Counted from the first letter of the stretch, positions 1 through 8,539 are shown. The stretch: DNA of 64,000 bases from Fructilactobacillus myrtifloralis (GCF_024029335.1 NZ_CP097116.1:992001-1056000); one strand, 5' to 3'. Notes: generated from the sequence alone by a model not told the origin. A program made the numbers and translations.

Positions 1-1
1 A

Positions 2-2500
2 GATAACGCGATGGTGGTCTGCAATATGGAAAACTTTGACCCGGTTGGCATTCACACGGGAGATTCAATCGTTTTTGCCCCCACGCAAACCCTTTCGGAT
101 GATGAAGTCCAAATGCTGCGGGACGCCGCGTTACGCATTATTCGCGCCCTGAAAATTGAAGGGGGCTGTAACGTTCAGCTGGCCTTGGATCCAAATAGCA
201 TGCACTACTACGTGATTGAGGTAAACCCCCGGGTGAGTCGGTCCAGTGCGCTAGCTTCCAAGGCGACCGGCTATCCGATTGCTCGGATTGCCGCCAAAAT
301 TGCGGTCGGGTTAAACCTGGATGAAATCATGAACCCCGTCACGGGGACGACTTACGCTGAATTTGAACCCGCCCTAGATTACGTGGTTTGCAAAATTCCC
401 CGCTGGCCGTTTGATAAGTTTACCCAGGCAGATCGCCACCTTGGGACGCAAATGAAAGCAACCGGAGAAGTCATGGCGATTGAACGAACGGTTGAAGGAT
501 CCATCTTAAAGGCCGTGCGGTCGTTAGACATTGATCTAAAGGACCTTGATGATCCGGCTTTGCATGACCTTAGTCAGGCAGAGTTAGAAGCGGGATTAGT
601 TGAGGCTCGTGACGATCGCCTCTTTTACCTGTACGAAGCATTGCGCCGCGGGGTTTCCATTGACCAGCTAGCAGCCCTGACGAAGATTCACATTTTCTTT
701 TTGGATAAGCTGTTACACATCTTGGAGCTTAGCCAAGCCTTAGTTGCGGAACCGGGAGACCTGGCGACTCTAAAGGAGGCCAAGCGGTACGGCTTTTCCG
801 ATGCCACGATTTCCAAGCTGTGGAATCAGTCTGAAACGGCGATTCGGACGCATCGATTAGAAAATGGGATTGTTCCAGTTTATAAGATGGTCGATACCTG
901 TGCCGGTGAGTTTGAATCGCAAACACCGTACTTTTACAGTACTTACGAATGGGAAAATGAGAGTCAGGTTAGTCAGAAGCCAGCGGTGCTAGTCTTAGGT
1001 TCGGGACCAATTCGGATTGGACAGGGAGTCGAGTTTGACTACGCTACGGTTCATTCGGTAGAAGCGATTAAGCAGGCGGGCTACGAAGCCATCATCATGA
1101 ACAATAATCCAGAGACCGTTTCGACGGATGCTTCCATTTCTGACAAACTGTACTTTGAACCACTGACGGTGGAAGAAGTGCTCAACGTGATTGATTTGGA
1201 ACAACCACTTGGAGTCGTAGTCCAGTTTGGAGGGCAAACGGCAATCAACCTAGCGGAACCACTGGCAGAGCACGGGGTTAAGATCCTGGGAACCAGCGTG
1301 GCCGATGTGAACCGCGCTGAAGATCGGGATGAATTTGACCAAGTCATCAAAAAGTTAGGCATTCCGCAACCAGTGGGGGGCACTGCCACAGATCCAGCTA
1401 CGGCGCTCCAAATTGCTGACCAAATTGGGTACCCAGTCCTAGTCCGGCCTAGTTATGTTCTCGGTGGGCGGGCCATGGAGATCGTCCGGCGTCGTGAAGA
1501 CCTGGAAAACTACATGGAAAATGCAGTCCGAGTATCGCACGATCATCCCGTGTTAATTGACCAGTATCTGACCGGAAAAGAATGTGAAGTGGATGCCATC
1601 AGTGATGGCAAGACGGTGCTGATTCCGGGCATCATGGAACACATTGAACGGGCCGGAGTTCACTCCGGAGATTCGATGGCCGTCTATCCATCCCAAACGT
1701 TGTCAGAACACGTTAAACAACAAATCGTGGCGTATACGGAAAAGCTGGCACTGGAGTTACACTGTGTGGGTCTCATGAACATTCAGTTCGTAGTGCATAA
1801 CGACCAGGCTTACGTGATCGAAGTGAACCCGCGGGCAAGTCGGACGGTCCCGTTCCTTAGCAAGGTCACCGGGATTCCAATGGCTCAGGTAGCCACCAAA
1901 GCCATTCTTGGCGAGAGTTTAGCTAGCCAGGGGTATCACTCTGGATTGGCTCCCGAAGGCAAACTGGTGCACGTTAAGGCCCCGGTCTTCTCGTTCTCGA
2001 AATTGAACGACGTGGATACGCTACTGGGACCCGAAATGAAGTCGACGGGGGAAGTGATGGGCTCTGATCGAACCTTCCCGAAGGCGTTATACAAAGCGTT
2101 GGAAGCCGCCAAATTACACGTCCCTGATCACGGCCGGGTGTTATTAACCGTGAAGGATGAGGATAAGGAAGAAACGGCGCAGTTAGCGCGGCGGTTTGCT
2201 GCGTTGGGCTACCAAATTCTTGCCACACCGGGCACCGCAAAGTACTTTGCGGAACACGGAATCACGGTCCAAGAAGTAGGAAAGCTGGGCGCTGATCATG
2301 ATTTACTGGATATGATGGTCGCTAAGCAAATCCAAATGGTTGTGAATACGGTCTCGAACACGCAGGGAAGTGAGCGGGACGGAGCCATGATCCGAAGCGC
2401 AGCCATTGCGGATGGGGTCCCATTGTTCACCTCACTGGATACGGTTTCGGCTATCCTACAAATGTTGGAGGATCAATCGTTTACAACTGAGAGTCTGTAG
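2..2500 (+). CDS. carB: Carbamoyl-phosphate synthase large subunit, 5'-truncated by window edge
   Basis: The large subunit makes carbamoyl phosphate from ammonia, bicarbonate and two ATP for pyrimidine and arginine synthesis. The frame is open from base 2 (D-N-A before the first visible Met), so about 225 N-terminal residues lie outside. About 832 residues remain. They hold the end of the first ATP-grasp domain ([18 protein letters not shown]), the oligomerisation region, the second synthetase half starting near residue 330 ([15 protein letters not shown]), its ATP-grasp motif ([18 protein letters not shown]), and a C-terminal MGS-like allosteric domain ([12 protein letters not shown]). No other pyr or arg gene follows. 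The gene ends at a shared terminator. Assignment is secure; whether it is the pyrimidine or arginine copy cannot be told from here. Confidence 0.97.
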   Translation, partial: DNAMVVCNMENFDPVGIHTGDSIVFAPTQTLSDDEVQMLRDAALRIIRALKIEGGCNVQLALDPNSMHYYVIEVNPRVSRSSALASKATGYPIARIAAKIAVGLNLDEIMNPVTGTTYAEFEPALDYVVCKIPRWPFDKFTQADRHLGTQMKATGEVMAIERTVEGSILKAVRSLDIDLKDLDDPALHDLSQAELEAGLVEARDDRLFYLYEALRRGVSIDQLAALTKIHIFFLDKLLHILELSQALVAEPGDLATLKEAKRYGFSDATISKLWNQSETAIRTHRLENGIVPVYKMVDTCAGEFESQTPYFYSTYEWENESQVSQKPAVLVLGSGPIRIGQGVEFDYATVHSVEAIKQAGYEAIIMNNNPETVSTDASISDKLYFEPLTVEEVLNVIDLEQPLGVVVQFGGQTAINLAEPLAEHGVKILGTSVADVNRAEDRDEFDQVIKKLGIPQPVGGTATDPATALQIADQIGYPVLVRPSYVLGGRAMEIVRRREDLENYMENAVRVSHDHPVLIDQYLTGKECEVDAISDGKTVLIPGIMEHIERAGVHSGDSMAVYPSQTLSEHVKQQIVAYTEKLALELHCVGLMNIQFVVHNDQAYVIEVNPRASRTVPFLSKVTGIPMAQVATKAILGESLASQGYHSGLAPEGKLVHVKAPVFSFSKLNDVDTLLGPEMKSTGEVMGSDRTFPKALYKALEAAKLHVPDHGRVLLTVKDEDKEETAQLARRFAALGYQILATPGTAKYFAEHGITVQEVGKLGADHDLLDMMVAKQIQMVVNTVSNTQGSERDGAMIRSAAIADGVPLFTSLDTVSAILQMLEDQSFTTESL

Positions 2501-2545
2501 TGGATGTTTCATGTGAAACACAGTTAAAGCACGTAATTATAAACT

Positions 2546-2587
2546 AAATAAAAACAGCCACTAATTAGTTAGTGGCTGTTTTTATTT
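2546..2587. terminator. Bidirectional intrinsic terminator
   Basis: A 19-bp perfect inverted repeat (arms 2546-2564 and 2569-2587, 4-nt loop) has A-rich and T-rich outer ends. It can therefore end carB on the plus strand and the convergent lipoprotein gene on the minus strand. Confidence 0.9.
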
Positions 2588-2600
2588 AGGAAGTTGTTAG

Positions 2601-3167
2601 TTATTGGCGAATCTGATCTAAATCACTCGCTCCAATGTATTTTTGGTAGTCCTCACCATTATAAGTGAAGCTGTAATCCTGATCGGTGGGCTGCTTGGTA
2701 TAGATTTGGAAGTAACCCATCCGCGTGTAACCCGCAATAACTGATTGTTTCGTACCGTTGATGGTCATGGTGGTAGGCCAATAATCAGTTACATTACTGA
2801 CGCCATCAGTAGTGGGTAGGTTAACTGGTTGGTTTCCCTGGTAGTAGGTGTTGGATTGACTACTATTTTGATTAGGTTGGCTTTGTGTTGCTTGTGTGGC
2901 CGGTTGAGCAGTAGCTTGCTGATTACTATTGGATTGATTGGTGTTCTTTGTCCCAGTAGCAGAGTTACTTTGCGTGTCAGCATTCGATTGCTCAGCTGGT
3001 TGCTCTTGCTTTTTAGAGGTTGTCTTCTTGGCCTTCTTTTTTGCTTTTTCGTGCTGACTACTTTTGGGTGCCTGGTGGTCTTTTGATTCAGTTGAATGTG
3101 AGCCACAAGCGGCGAGTGTAAATGCCAGCGTTAGGCAAGCTCCCAATGTAATTAAACTTTTTTTCAT
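2601..3167 (-). CDS. Low-complexity-linker lipoprotein, unknown function
   Basis: A 188-residue predicted lipoprotein. It has an N-terminal signal peptide ending in a lipobox (LAAC, Cys about residue 21), so it should be lipid-anchored outside the membrane. Residues 25-105 are Lys-rich and then Gln/Ser/Asn/Thr-rich low complexity, typical of a wall-spanning linker. The last 80 residues look folded and rich in Tyr and Thr (TDYWPTTMTINGTK, GYFQIYTKQ). I do not recognise this C-terminal domain with certainty. A strong AGGAGG site precedes the ATG. The gene sits alone, convergent with carB and 16 bp downstream of the 5'-nucleotidase gene, so it could be read from that operon. Confidence 0.8.
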   Translation of the reverse strand: MKKSLITLGACLTLAFTLAACGSHSTESKDHQAPKSSQHEKAKKKAKKTTSKKQEQPAEQSNADTQSNSATGTKNTNQSNSNQQATAQPATQATQSQPNQNSSQSNTYYQGNQPVNLPTTDGVSNVTDYWPTTMTINGTKQSVIAGYTRMGYFQIYTKQPTDQDYSFTYNGEDYQKYIGASDLDQIRQ

Positions 3168-3183
3168 CTTAAGCTCCTCCTGT

Positions 3184-4755
3184 TTATTTATCGTGGTTGC
3201 TAACGATTACCCGGAAATTATTCGGTTCGGTAGCATGATAGGGATTGTGGTCTTTGAGGTATTGAATCATTAAGTTCGGGATCGTTTCGCTGGTCTGCTT
3301 GACGACCTTATCAATGGAAAACATCTGATAATCGCCCCCACCGATGGCCCGATAGTTATTCATGGCCACCGTTAATTCCTGTTCGTCGGTCACTGGGTGT
3401 CCGTGATAATTGAGTTTGGTGACGCGGTGTCCGAGCGGTTGTGCAAGGTCAAACGCGTAGTCAATCCCACTGTAAACGTCGTAGTTATACAGTTGTAACT
3501 TCGGTTTCACGAATTCCTCGTTGATGACAATTTGCCCCGCCTGGACGGTGAAAAAGGTGGCAGATTGTTCCAACGCGGCTCGCAGCTCTTTTCCCGTGAT
3601 TCGTTCGGCGACGGCCACGTTTGGGAACGAATAATTACTGATGATCTCGCGCATCGAAACGTGCGGGCTCAGCCCGGTAATTTCATTATTAAACAGGGCA
3701 GTTCCAGAGATGTCGACGCCAAGCACGTCCATTTGGACCTGATTAATTAGGGTGAGGTATGGATGACCATGCAAGCGGGCTTGCATCGGATCATGAATTT
3801 GCAGGTCGGCCCCGGTAACCGTACCCACGGGGGCTTCGAGCCAGTTCTCAACGGTGGTTTCAAGCTGAGTAGCTGGGAGTAAGCTGGGATCAATGGTGAC
3901 GTCCGCCGTGGGAAGCAGGGTGCTTTTCCCGGTGCGGACGTGCTGTTGCTCATCCAGAGTCAGAGTGATTTGGCCAACGTAACTGCCACGCACCCCGGGT
4001 TGGGTGAAGGGGACGTGGTTAATCGTCCCGGCTAGTTCTCGGTGTTGGTGCCCGGTGATCAGGGCGTCAATGCCCGGCACGGTTGTTAAAAGCCGGTAGC
4101 CCTCGTTTTCAACCGTGGCGGCTTCGGTGGGCTGACCAGTCTCTGGATCAGCTTCTAAGCCCCCGTGGTAAGCGACAATCACCACGTCGGCTTGGCGGCG
4201 GAGTTTTGGCACCAGGTCCTGGGCAACCGTTAAAATGGAATGAAAGGTTAAGCCGGCAATGTTTGCGGCTTTCTCCCAGTTCGGAACAAAGGCGGTGGTT
4301 AAGCCTAAAATGGCAATCTTGACGCCCTGGACTTCAATGATTCGATAGGGAGCATCGGCGATCTGTTCGGCCTCAGCACCGTCAATGTTGGCATTTAAAA
4401 GGGGATAATTACGGTCTGCTTCTGCAGCTCGAAGGTACTCTAATCCGTAGTTAAATTCGTGATTACCCAAGATACCGGCATCATAGCCAATCTGACTCGT
4501 AATTCCAGTGAGAAAGGCCGTCGGAGCCTGCGGGTGCTCGGCTAAGTAACTGGTAAGCGGAGATCCTTGGATCAAATCGCCATTTTCCACGGCCAGTACG
4601 ATTTCGTCTGGTTGGGCCTTCGCACGAGCCTGTTTAATAATGGTCCCCGCCTTTAATAATCCAATCCCGGTATAGTTTTCCTTGGTGCTGTAATTGGTCG
4701 GGTAAACGTATCCATGCACGTCACTCGTGGATAGAATTTTAATTGTTTTTGGCAT
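3184..4755 (-). CDS. 5'-nucleotidase / 2',3'-cyclic phosphodiesterase family metallophosphatase
   Basis: A 523-residue UshA/CD73-family enzyme, expected to remove phosphate from nucleoside 5'-monophosphates or related esters with two metal ions. Metallophosphatase motifs are all visible: STSDVHGY (residues 9-16), ENGDLIQGS, GNHEFNYG, YHGG and ITGHQHRE. The C-terminal substrate domain carries GGGDYQMF. There is no signal peptide or wall anchor, so it is probably cytoplasmic, unlike periplasmic UshA. Its start overlaps the end of the upstream transporter gene by 17 bp, implying one transcript and coupled translation. The leader of that operon contains an attenuator with a PyrR-like loop, which would suit a nucleotide substrate (inference). 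Confidence 0.9.
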   Translation of the reverse strand: MPKTIKILSTSDVHGYVYPTNYSTKENYTGIGLLKAGTIIKQARAKAQPDEIVLAVENGDLIQGSPLTSYLAEHPQAPTAFLTGITSQIGYDAGILGNHEFNYGLEYLRAAEADRNYPLLNANIDGAEAEQIADAPYRIIEVQGVKIAILGLTTAFVPNWEKAANIAGLTFHSILTVAQDLVPKLRRQADVVIVAYHGGLEADPETGQPTEAATVENEGYRLLTTVPGIDALITGHQHRELAGTINHVPFTQPGVRGSYVGQITLTLDEQQHVRTGKSTLLPTADVTIDPSLLPATQLETTVENWLEAPVGTVTGADLQIHDPMQARLHGHPYLTLINQVQMDVLGVDISGTALFNNEITGLSPHVSMREIISNYSFPNVAVAERITGKELRAALEQSATFFTVQAGQIVINEEFVKPKLQLYNYDVYSGIDYAFDLAQPLGHRVTKLNYHGHPVTDEQELTVAMNNYRAIGGGDYQMFSIDKVVKQTSETIPNLMIQYLKDHNPYHATEPNNFRVIVSNHDK

Positions 4756-5968
4756 AGCGCGGGTGTCCCTTCCGAAGTTGTTTAATTGACATCATGACCA
4801 CGAAGCTCACTAGGTAACAACCACTCATGAAAACGACTACCATGGTAATCGTCGAAACGTCCATGATGAACCCGATTAGAACTGGGGTAAAGGTTCCAAT
4901 TGTTTTGGCAATCGACATGATGGTGTTATTTGCCGTGGCCCGGTTCTTGCTGGGGTAGAGGCTGCTAACTACGGCCCCATACCCACTATACATTCCATCA
5001 GTCAGAAATCCAACGATGGTGCCGGCGGCCACAAATTCGATTTTAGTTTGCGCCATGATCAGTAGGTATACGGAGGCTGCCGAACCTAGGAGATACAGAC
5101 CAAAGGCCAAGCGACTGCCAAAGCGGTCCTGTAAGTAACCAAAGACGGCAATCCCTGCGGCCATACCGATGATGGTAAAGACCATCCACACGGAGGAACT
5201 GGCGACGTTCACGTGCATTCGTTCCTGTGCAATCGTGGGGAGCCAGTTCATCACCGTGGTGTAACCGGCAATGTGAATTAGAAACATAATGATAATCCGA
5301 ATTGATAGGGATGCTTCGCGCGGTGTGGAAAAGAGCGACCACAAGTCACCAAGCTGGACTTTTTTGGTTTGCGCCAATTCGTGATTATGCTTAAAGTCAG
5401 CACTTTCTGGCAGGTGAAAGCGAATGAACCAGGCTAGAATGACGGGAAAAATCCCGACGAAGAAGAGCAGGTGCCAACCATAGTGAGGGATGATGAAAGC
5501 CGCTAGGAGCGAGGCGAGGACGGCTCCGAGTTGACCAGCGACTCCCGCTGCGGACGAAATCCGGCCCATGCATTTTTTCGCAAAGGCCTCGCTGAGCATC
5601 GTGAGCGCGATTCCGTATTCACCGCTCGTTCCGATGCCGATGATGATCCGAAACAGGCACAGCATGAAGAAGGAGTTAGTTAACCCCATGCCAGCCGTGC
5701 CAAGCGCGTAAATGAAGATTGACCAACTGAGGGTTTTTACCCGCCCAAATTTGTCTGCTAAGATCCCAAAGCCGATGCCCCCAAAGAGGGAGCCGATGGC
5801 AGTGATTGAGGGAATTAAGCCACCCTCCGCCTTGGTGATATGTAAGGTAGCGATGATGGACGCTAACGCGAGCCCGATGAACGCGGAATCCATTCGTTCG
5901 AGGACGAACCCGATGCCCGTGGATAGGGACACCCGCTTTTGGTATTTCGTAAACTGGTTAAAGTGCAT
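4739..5968 (-). CDS. MFS transporter (metabolite:H+ symporter type)
   Basis: A 409-residue major facilitator protein with about 12 hydrophobic segments. The loop 2-3 signature is GILADKFGR, and a second copy, GYLQDRFGSR, marks the start of the C-terminal half. The arrangement resembles the sugar/aromatic-acid:H+ symporter branch, but the substrate cannot be read from sequence. The start has a good GGAGG site. The gene is first in an operon with the overlapping 5'-nucleotidase gene, so a nucleoside, base or phosphoester ligand is plausible but unproven. The 5' leader contains competing hairpins (see separate entry). Confidence 0.88.
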   Translation of the reverse strand: MHFNQFTKYQKRVSLSTGIGFVLERMDSAFIGLALASIIATLHITKAEGGLIPSITAIGSLFGGIGFGILADKFGRVKTLSWSIFIYALGTAGMGLTNSFFMLCLFRIIIGIGTSGEYGIALTMLSEAFAKKCMGRISSAAGVAGQLGAVLASLLAAFIIPHYGWHLLFFVGIFPVILAWFIRFHLPESADFKHNHELAQTKKVQLGDLWSLFSTPREASLSIRIIIMFLIHIAGYTTVMNWLPTIAQERMHVNVASSSVWMVFTIIGMAAGIAVFGYLQDRFGSRLAFGLYLLGSAASVYLLIMAQTKIEFVAAGTIVGFLTDGMYSGYGAVVSSLYPSKNRATANNTIMSIAKTIGTFTPVLIGFIMDVSTITMVVVFMSGCYLVSFVVMMSIKQLRKGHPRYAKNN

Positions 5969-5985
5969 AAGACTTCCTCCAAATT

Positions 5986-6100
5986 AAAAAAGTGATTAAG
6001 GCCGGGTCTGAGGGTTCAGAGGACACAAAATCACTTTGGTTATGGAGTTTCGCTAACGTTAAATAACCGTGCTTGTGGTTTCTCTGAACCAACTTAAAGC
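5986..6100 (-). promoter_or_regulatory. Candidate transcription attenuator with PyrR-binding-loop-like hairpin
   Basis: Read on the minus strand, three exclusive structures are visible. First is a hairpin 6100-6071 with lower stem GCTT/AAGC, an asymmetric internal loop, and upper stem GGTT/AACC closing hexaloop CAGAGA. Second is an antiterminator pairing the 5' side of that hairpin (6090-6082) with 6021-6013, 9 bp. Third is a terminator whose outer arms are 6036-6029 and 5997-5990, with an inner TCTGA/TCAGA stem, ending in six U residues (5991-5986). This is the layout of PyrR attenuation, and the loop fits CNGNGA. The flanking UC/GG of the PyrR consensus is replaced by UU/AA. A different ligand or protein is possible. 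Confidence 0.55.
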
Positions 6101-6114
6101 CCTGTTTTTTTATA

Positions 6115-6142
6115 AGAATAGCACTTTTATTAGAATTCTCAA
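6115..6142 (-). promoter_or_regulatory. Promoter of MFS/5'-nucleotidase operon
   Basis: On the minus strand a TTGAGA -35 (6142-6137) and TATTCT -10 (6120-6115) are separated by 16 bp. They place transcription start near 6108, just ahead of the attenuator hairpin. Confidence 0.55.
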
Positions 6143-6162
6143 CAATAATATATATTATTGTT
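6141..6162. repeat. 22-bp perfect palindrome, possible operator
   Basis: AACAATAATA followed by its extension TATATTATTGTT reads identically on both strands. It abuts the -35 of the minus-strand MFS promoter. A second dyad (10-bp arms 6179-6188 and 6200-6209) lies 17 bp away. Both are very AT-rich. A repressor site is plausible; no cognate regulator is encoded next to it. Confidence 0.5.
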
Positions 6163-6242
6163 TACGTTTTTATTTTTACAATAATTAAGTAACTACTTTT
6201 TAATTATTGGGATTATGTTAGTACTAAGTTATAACTAAATGG

Positions 6243-6271
6243 TTGACAATGTTATTACTTTGTGATAACGT
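6243..6271 (+). promoter_or_regulatory. Promoter/operator of the MazEF-type operon
   Basis: TTGACA (6243-6248) is followed after 17 bp by a weak -10 (TAACGT, 6266-6271). An imperfect dyad GTTATTAC/GTGATAAC (6251-6269, one mismatch) fills the spacer, as expected for an autoregulating MazE-type antitoxin. A 21-codon reading frame (6326-6391) with its own GGAG-like site overlaps the mazE start in another frame and might be a leader peptide. Confidence 0.45.
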
Positions 6272-6356
6272 AACTATGCGGAGAAATCCGCAGTTGTGTA
6301 GAATTAGGAGAAGAGGGAGAATAAGATGAATATGGAAAATAGAAGGGAGATTAGCT

Positions 6357-6635
6357 ATGAATGCATTAAAGTTAAAGCGTTTTGGCAATAGCCATGGAAT
6401 TATAATACCTAAGACTATTTTAAAACAAATTGGTGTTACTGATGTAGCTAATCAACTATTTAATATAGATATTGATTCAAATAATGGAAAAATTATTTTA
6501 AGTAAAAAGAAAAAAAACAATTCATCAGAATTCGATGAATTGTTTGAAGGATTTGATTTAAAATCATATAAAAAAGAAAATCCTGATGATTTTGTTGAGC
6601 ATTGGGGTAAAAGTGTAGGTAAAGAAGCAATTTAA
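6357..6635 (+). CDS. mazE: MazE-type (AbrB-fold) antitoxin
   Basis: A 92-residue antitoxin candidate. Residues 1-50 form the swapped-hairpin DNA-binding domain (LKRFGNSHGIIIPK, then a KIILSKKKK strand). The acidic/aromatic tail (FDELFEGFDLKSYKKENPDDF) would bind and neutralise the toxin encoded next. A GAAGGGAG site precedes the ATG. The gene is AT-rich compared with its neighbours and lies between operons of other strands, which suggests horizontal acquisition. The family normally represses its own promoter together with the toxin; a dyad in the promoter spacer fits this. Confidence 0.85.
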   Translation: MNALKLKRFGNSHGIIIPKTILKQIGVTDVANQLFNIDIDSNNGKIILSKKKKNNSSEFDELFEGFDLKSYKKENPDDFVEHWGKSVGKEAI

Positions 6636-6716
6636 TTCATATTCTCCTTTGTCCAGCTATCATAAAATCTATGATACTGAAGACGTTAAAAGCTGGTATT
6701 TTGAAAGGAGATTTTA

Positions 6717-7067
6717 ATGAATCGTAATGATTCTTCTAATCTGTTAGAACAAGGGTCAGTAGTTTGGTGTGATCCAGAACCTTTAGTTGTAGGACACGAA
6801 CAAGCGGGTAGACGTCCGGTGTTGGTTGTTTCAAATGAAGCATTTAATAGTAAAACCGGATTTGTAAAGGTAGTTGCAATAACTAATACCCATAGGTCCT
6901 TCCCCACTAGGGTTATGATTCCGGATGAAGTAGAATTTGTTCGCGGAGATATTCTTTCTGACCAGGAAAGAACTATTCAACCTAGTTCTAGAAATCCTGT
7001 TCTAATGGGAATTATGCCAGATGATGTTGTGACTAAAGTACTTGATTTAATTAATAAATCATACTAA
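6717..7067 (+). CDS. mazF: MazF/PemK-type endoribonuclease toxin
   Basis: A 116-residue toxin of the PemK/MazF family, which cleaves mRNA at short sequence motifs when freed from its antitoxin. The N-terminal strand GSVVWCDPEP, the AGRRPVLVVS motif (catalytic Arg region) and the later TNTHRSFPTRV segment match the family fold. A GAAAGGAG site sits 7 bp before the ATG. The gap to mazE is 81 bp, larger than the usual overlap, and contains no terminator. The gene ends before a terminator at 7081-7128. Function is inferred from fold and pairing. Confidence 0.88.
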   Translation: MNRNDSSNLLEQGSVVWCDPEPLVVGHEQAGRRPVLVVSNEAFNSKTGFVKVVAITNTHRSFPTRVMIPDEVEFVRGDILSDQERTIQPSSRNPVLMGIMPDDVVTKVLDLINKSY

Positions 7068-7080
7068 AACATCAGTTATT

Positions 7081-7128
7081 AAAAATGTGACTATTTGCAA
7101 GTGATCATTGCTTATGGTCACATTTTTT
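7081..7128 (+). terminator. Terminator of mazEF
   Basis: Arms AAAAATGTGAC (7081-7091) and GTCACATTTTT (7117-7127) form an 11-bp stem followed by further T residues. Confidence 0.75.
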
Positions 7129-7135
7129 ATATATT

Positions 7136-7202
7136 TTGTCAACAGTTATTTTTATAATAAATATAAATGTTGACAAAAATTTTAAAACAAAAACGGTATA
7201 AT
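7136..7202 (+). promoter_or_regulatory. cadD promoter region with separated 9-bp inverted repeat
   Basis: TTGTCAACA (7136-7144) and TGTTGACAA (7168-7176) are perfect inverted copies about three helical turns apart. The second includes a consensus TTGACA -35. A TATAAT -10 lies at 7197-7202, giving an unusually long 21-bp spacer. This suggests regulated rather than constitutive transcription, but no metal sensor gene is adjacent. Confidence 0.5.
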
Positions 7203-7234
7203 GGGAGCTAAAACGTTTTTAAAGAAGGTCAATT

Positions 7235-7825
7235 ATGCTCTCTACCATTTTAACTGCCATCGCCTACTACGTGTCTACCAACATGGATTACATCCTAGTC
7301 CTGGTGTTACTGATTCATGCCAACCATCAGGATGGCCCGGTGCTAGCCGGAGATGTGCTTGGAACCAACGTTTTGATTCTACTACCAATGGCCCTGGCGG
7401 CGATTGTTGGGGCGGTCACCCAAACCTGGATGATTGGCTTCTTGGGGTTATTTCCCTTGTACTTTGGAATCCAAGCGCTCTTTTTCCCAGATTCTGGGAA
7501 CCAAATGAACGAAACCGATCATGATTCCAGATGGAGAACGGCTCTACATACTGCCATCATTACCGTGACGGCCTGTGGTGCCGATAACATTGCCGTGTAC
7601 ATCCCACTTTTCGTGCACCGTTCCGTGCAACAGCTAGTGATAATTTACATCGTGATGATTGTGATGGCGATCCTCTTTTTCCTGATTGCCCTGCTAATTA
7701 GTAAGAACAAACAGTTGGAACGAATTTTAAATCGCTACGGTCGGTACCTAGCGGGAATCATTTATATTTACCTGGGTCTTTCCGTGTTACTTGGGAGTGG
7801 GACGATTCAGCATTTTTTGAAATAA
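7235..7825 (+). CDS. cadD: CadD-family cadmium resistance transporter
   Basis: A 196-residue membrane protein of the CadD branch of the LysE superfamily, which is thought to export cadmium or other divalent cations or cationic compounds. Five or six hydrophobic segments are visible, with the N-terminal STNMDYILVLVLL motif and the central TACGADNIAVYIPLF motif typical of CadD. Start chosen at the ATG following a GAAGG-like site (AAAGAAGG). It follows the toxin-antitoxin pair. The usual ArsR-type partner CadX/CadC is absent. Substrate is by family only. Confidence 0.85.
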   Translation: MLSTILTAIAYYVSTNMDYILVLVLLIHANHQDGPVLAGDVLGTNVLILLPMALAAIVGAVTQTWMIGFLGLFPLYFGIQALFFPDSGNQMNETDHDSRWRTALHTAIITVTACGADNIAVYIPLFVHRSVQQLVIIYIVMIVMAILFFLIALLISKNKQLERILNRYGRYLAGIIYIYLGLSVLLGSGTIQHFLK

Positions 7826-7878
7826 TTTCGCTCCTGGAAAACAATGTTCAGGATAGGAACGTAGTTTCATTCCAAATC

Positions 7879-7925
7879 TAAACAGGCTCGGTCCACCCAA
7901 AATGGGGGCCGAGCCTGTTTTTAAA
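7879..7925. terminator. Bidirectional terminator between cadD and FMN reductase
   Basis: AACAGGCTCGG (7881-7891) pairs with CCGAGCCTGTT (7909-7919), followed by T5 on the plus strand. The sequence is A-rich on the other side, so it serves both convergent genes. Confidence 0.85.
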
Positions 7926-7942
7926 TTAGCAACGGATGCGCG

Positions 7943-8539
7943 TTATGCAAAGCGATTTTCCCGCAAGAGCTGCGCATAAAAAGCAAGCTCTTGCAGCATG
8001 CGCTCTAACCGATCGGGATAGCGTCCCGCTGCCGGGGCATCAACTGGCATTTCTCCGTCCGCCGTAAAGTTTTGCGTCACCCGCCCGATGATGGTGGGCT
8101 TAGGCAGAACCCAACAACCGAGCTGGTTTAGGGTCGGTAACAGGGCTAAAAAGGCAAACTGACCGCCACGAGCACTAGGAGCATATGTAAGCACGCGGAC
8201 GGGCTTTCCTTGCATTTCAAAGGCGACGTAATCCAGTCCGTTTTTAAGCACGGCCGGGATTGAGTGGTTATACTCCGGGGTCAAAATCACGTACCCATCA
8301 CCCGCCTGTAAATCGTTAAGCCACTGCTGTTCGGGGGGTGTTAATGTCCGGTTGGGATGATCCATGGGGGCTTCTGGTTCATTGAAAAAGGGGAGGTCGT
8401 AACTAGCAATGTCCATGAAGTTGAGCTGGACGTCAGCAGGATTGGTAAAAGGCGGTTGGTGGGTTTGCAGGTAGTTAAAGAGGTGGCGACCCGCGGCGTT
8501 AGCGCGGGAACTGCCTAAAATTACGTTAATGGTAACCAT
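7943..8539 (-). CDS. NAD(P)H-dependent FMN reductase family protein
   Basis: A flavodoxin-like oxidoreductase of about 198 residues. The N-terminal phosphate-binding loop is VILGSSRANAAG, and the flavin-site region LTPEYNHSIPAVLKNGLDY is well conserved in the NADPH-dependent FMN/quinone reductase family. I chose the ATG at 8539, not the upstream GTG at 8584. A TATAAT -10 (8593-8588) would start transcription near 8581, inside the longer frame, and VTINVILGSSR is the usual family N-terminus. The gene is divergent from catalase, so both may answer to redox stress. A paralogue lies at 14215-14817. Confidence 0.85.
   Translation of the reverse strand: MVTINVILGSSRANAAGRHLFNYLQTHQPPFTNPADVQLNFMDIASYDLPFFNEPEAPMDHPNRTLTPPEQQWLNDLQAGDGYVILTPEYNHSIPAVLKNGLDYVAFEMQGKPVRVLTYAPSARGGQFAFLALLPTLNQLGCWVLPKPTIIGRVTQNFTADGEMPVDAPAAGRYPDRLERMLQELAFYAQLLRENRFA

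Noticed and set aside
3064-3273. Plus-strand frame across the lipoprotein/5'-nucleotidase junction
   Set aside because: Antisense to two well-supported genes with no ribosome site.
5986-6100. Reading this leader as a purine, THF, preQ1 or TPP riboswitch
   Set aside because: Conserved core sequences of those classes are absent; the PyrR-like loop fits better, though not perfectly.
7201-7524. Frame beginning at 7201 overlapping cadD
   Set aside because: Shifted-frame shadow of cadD; it starts inside the -10.
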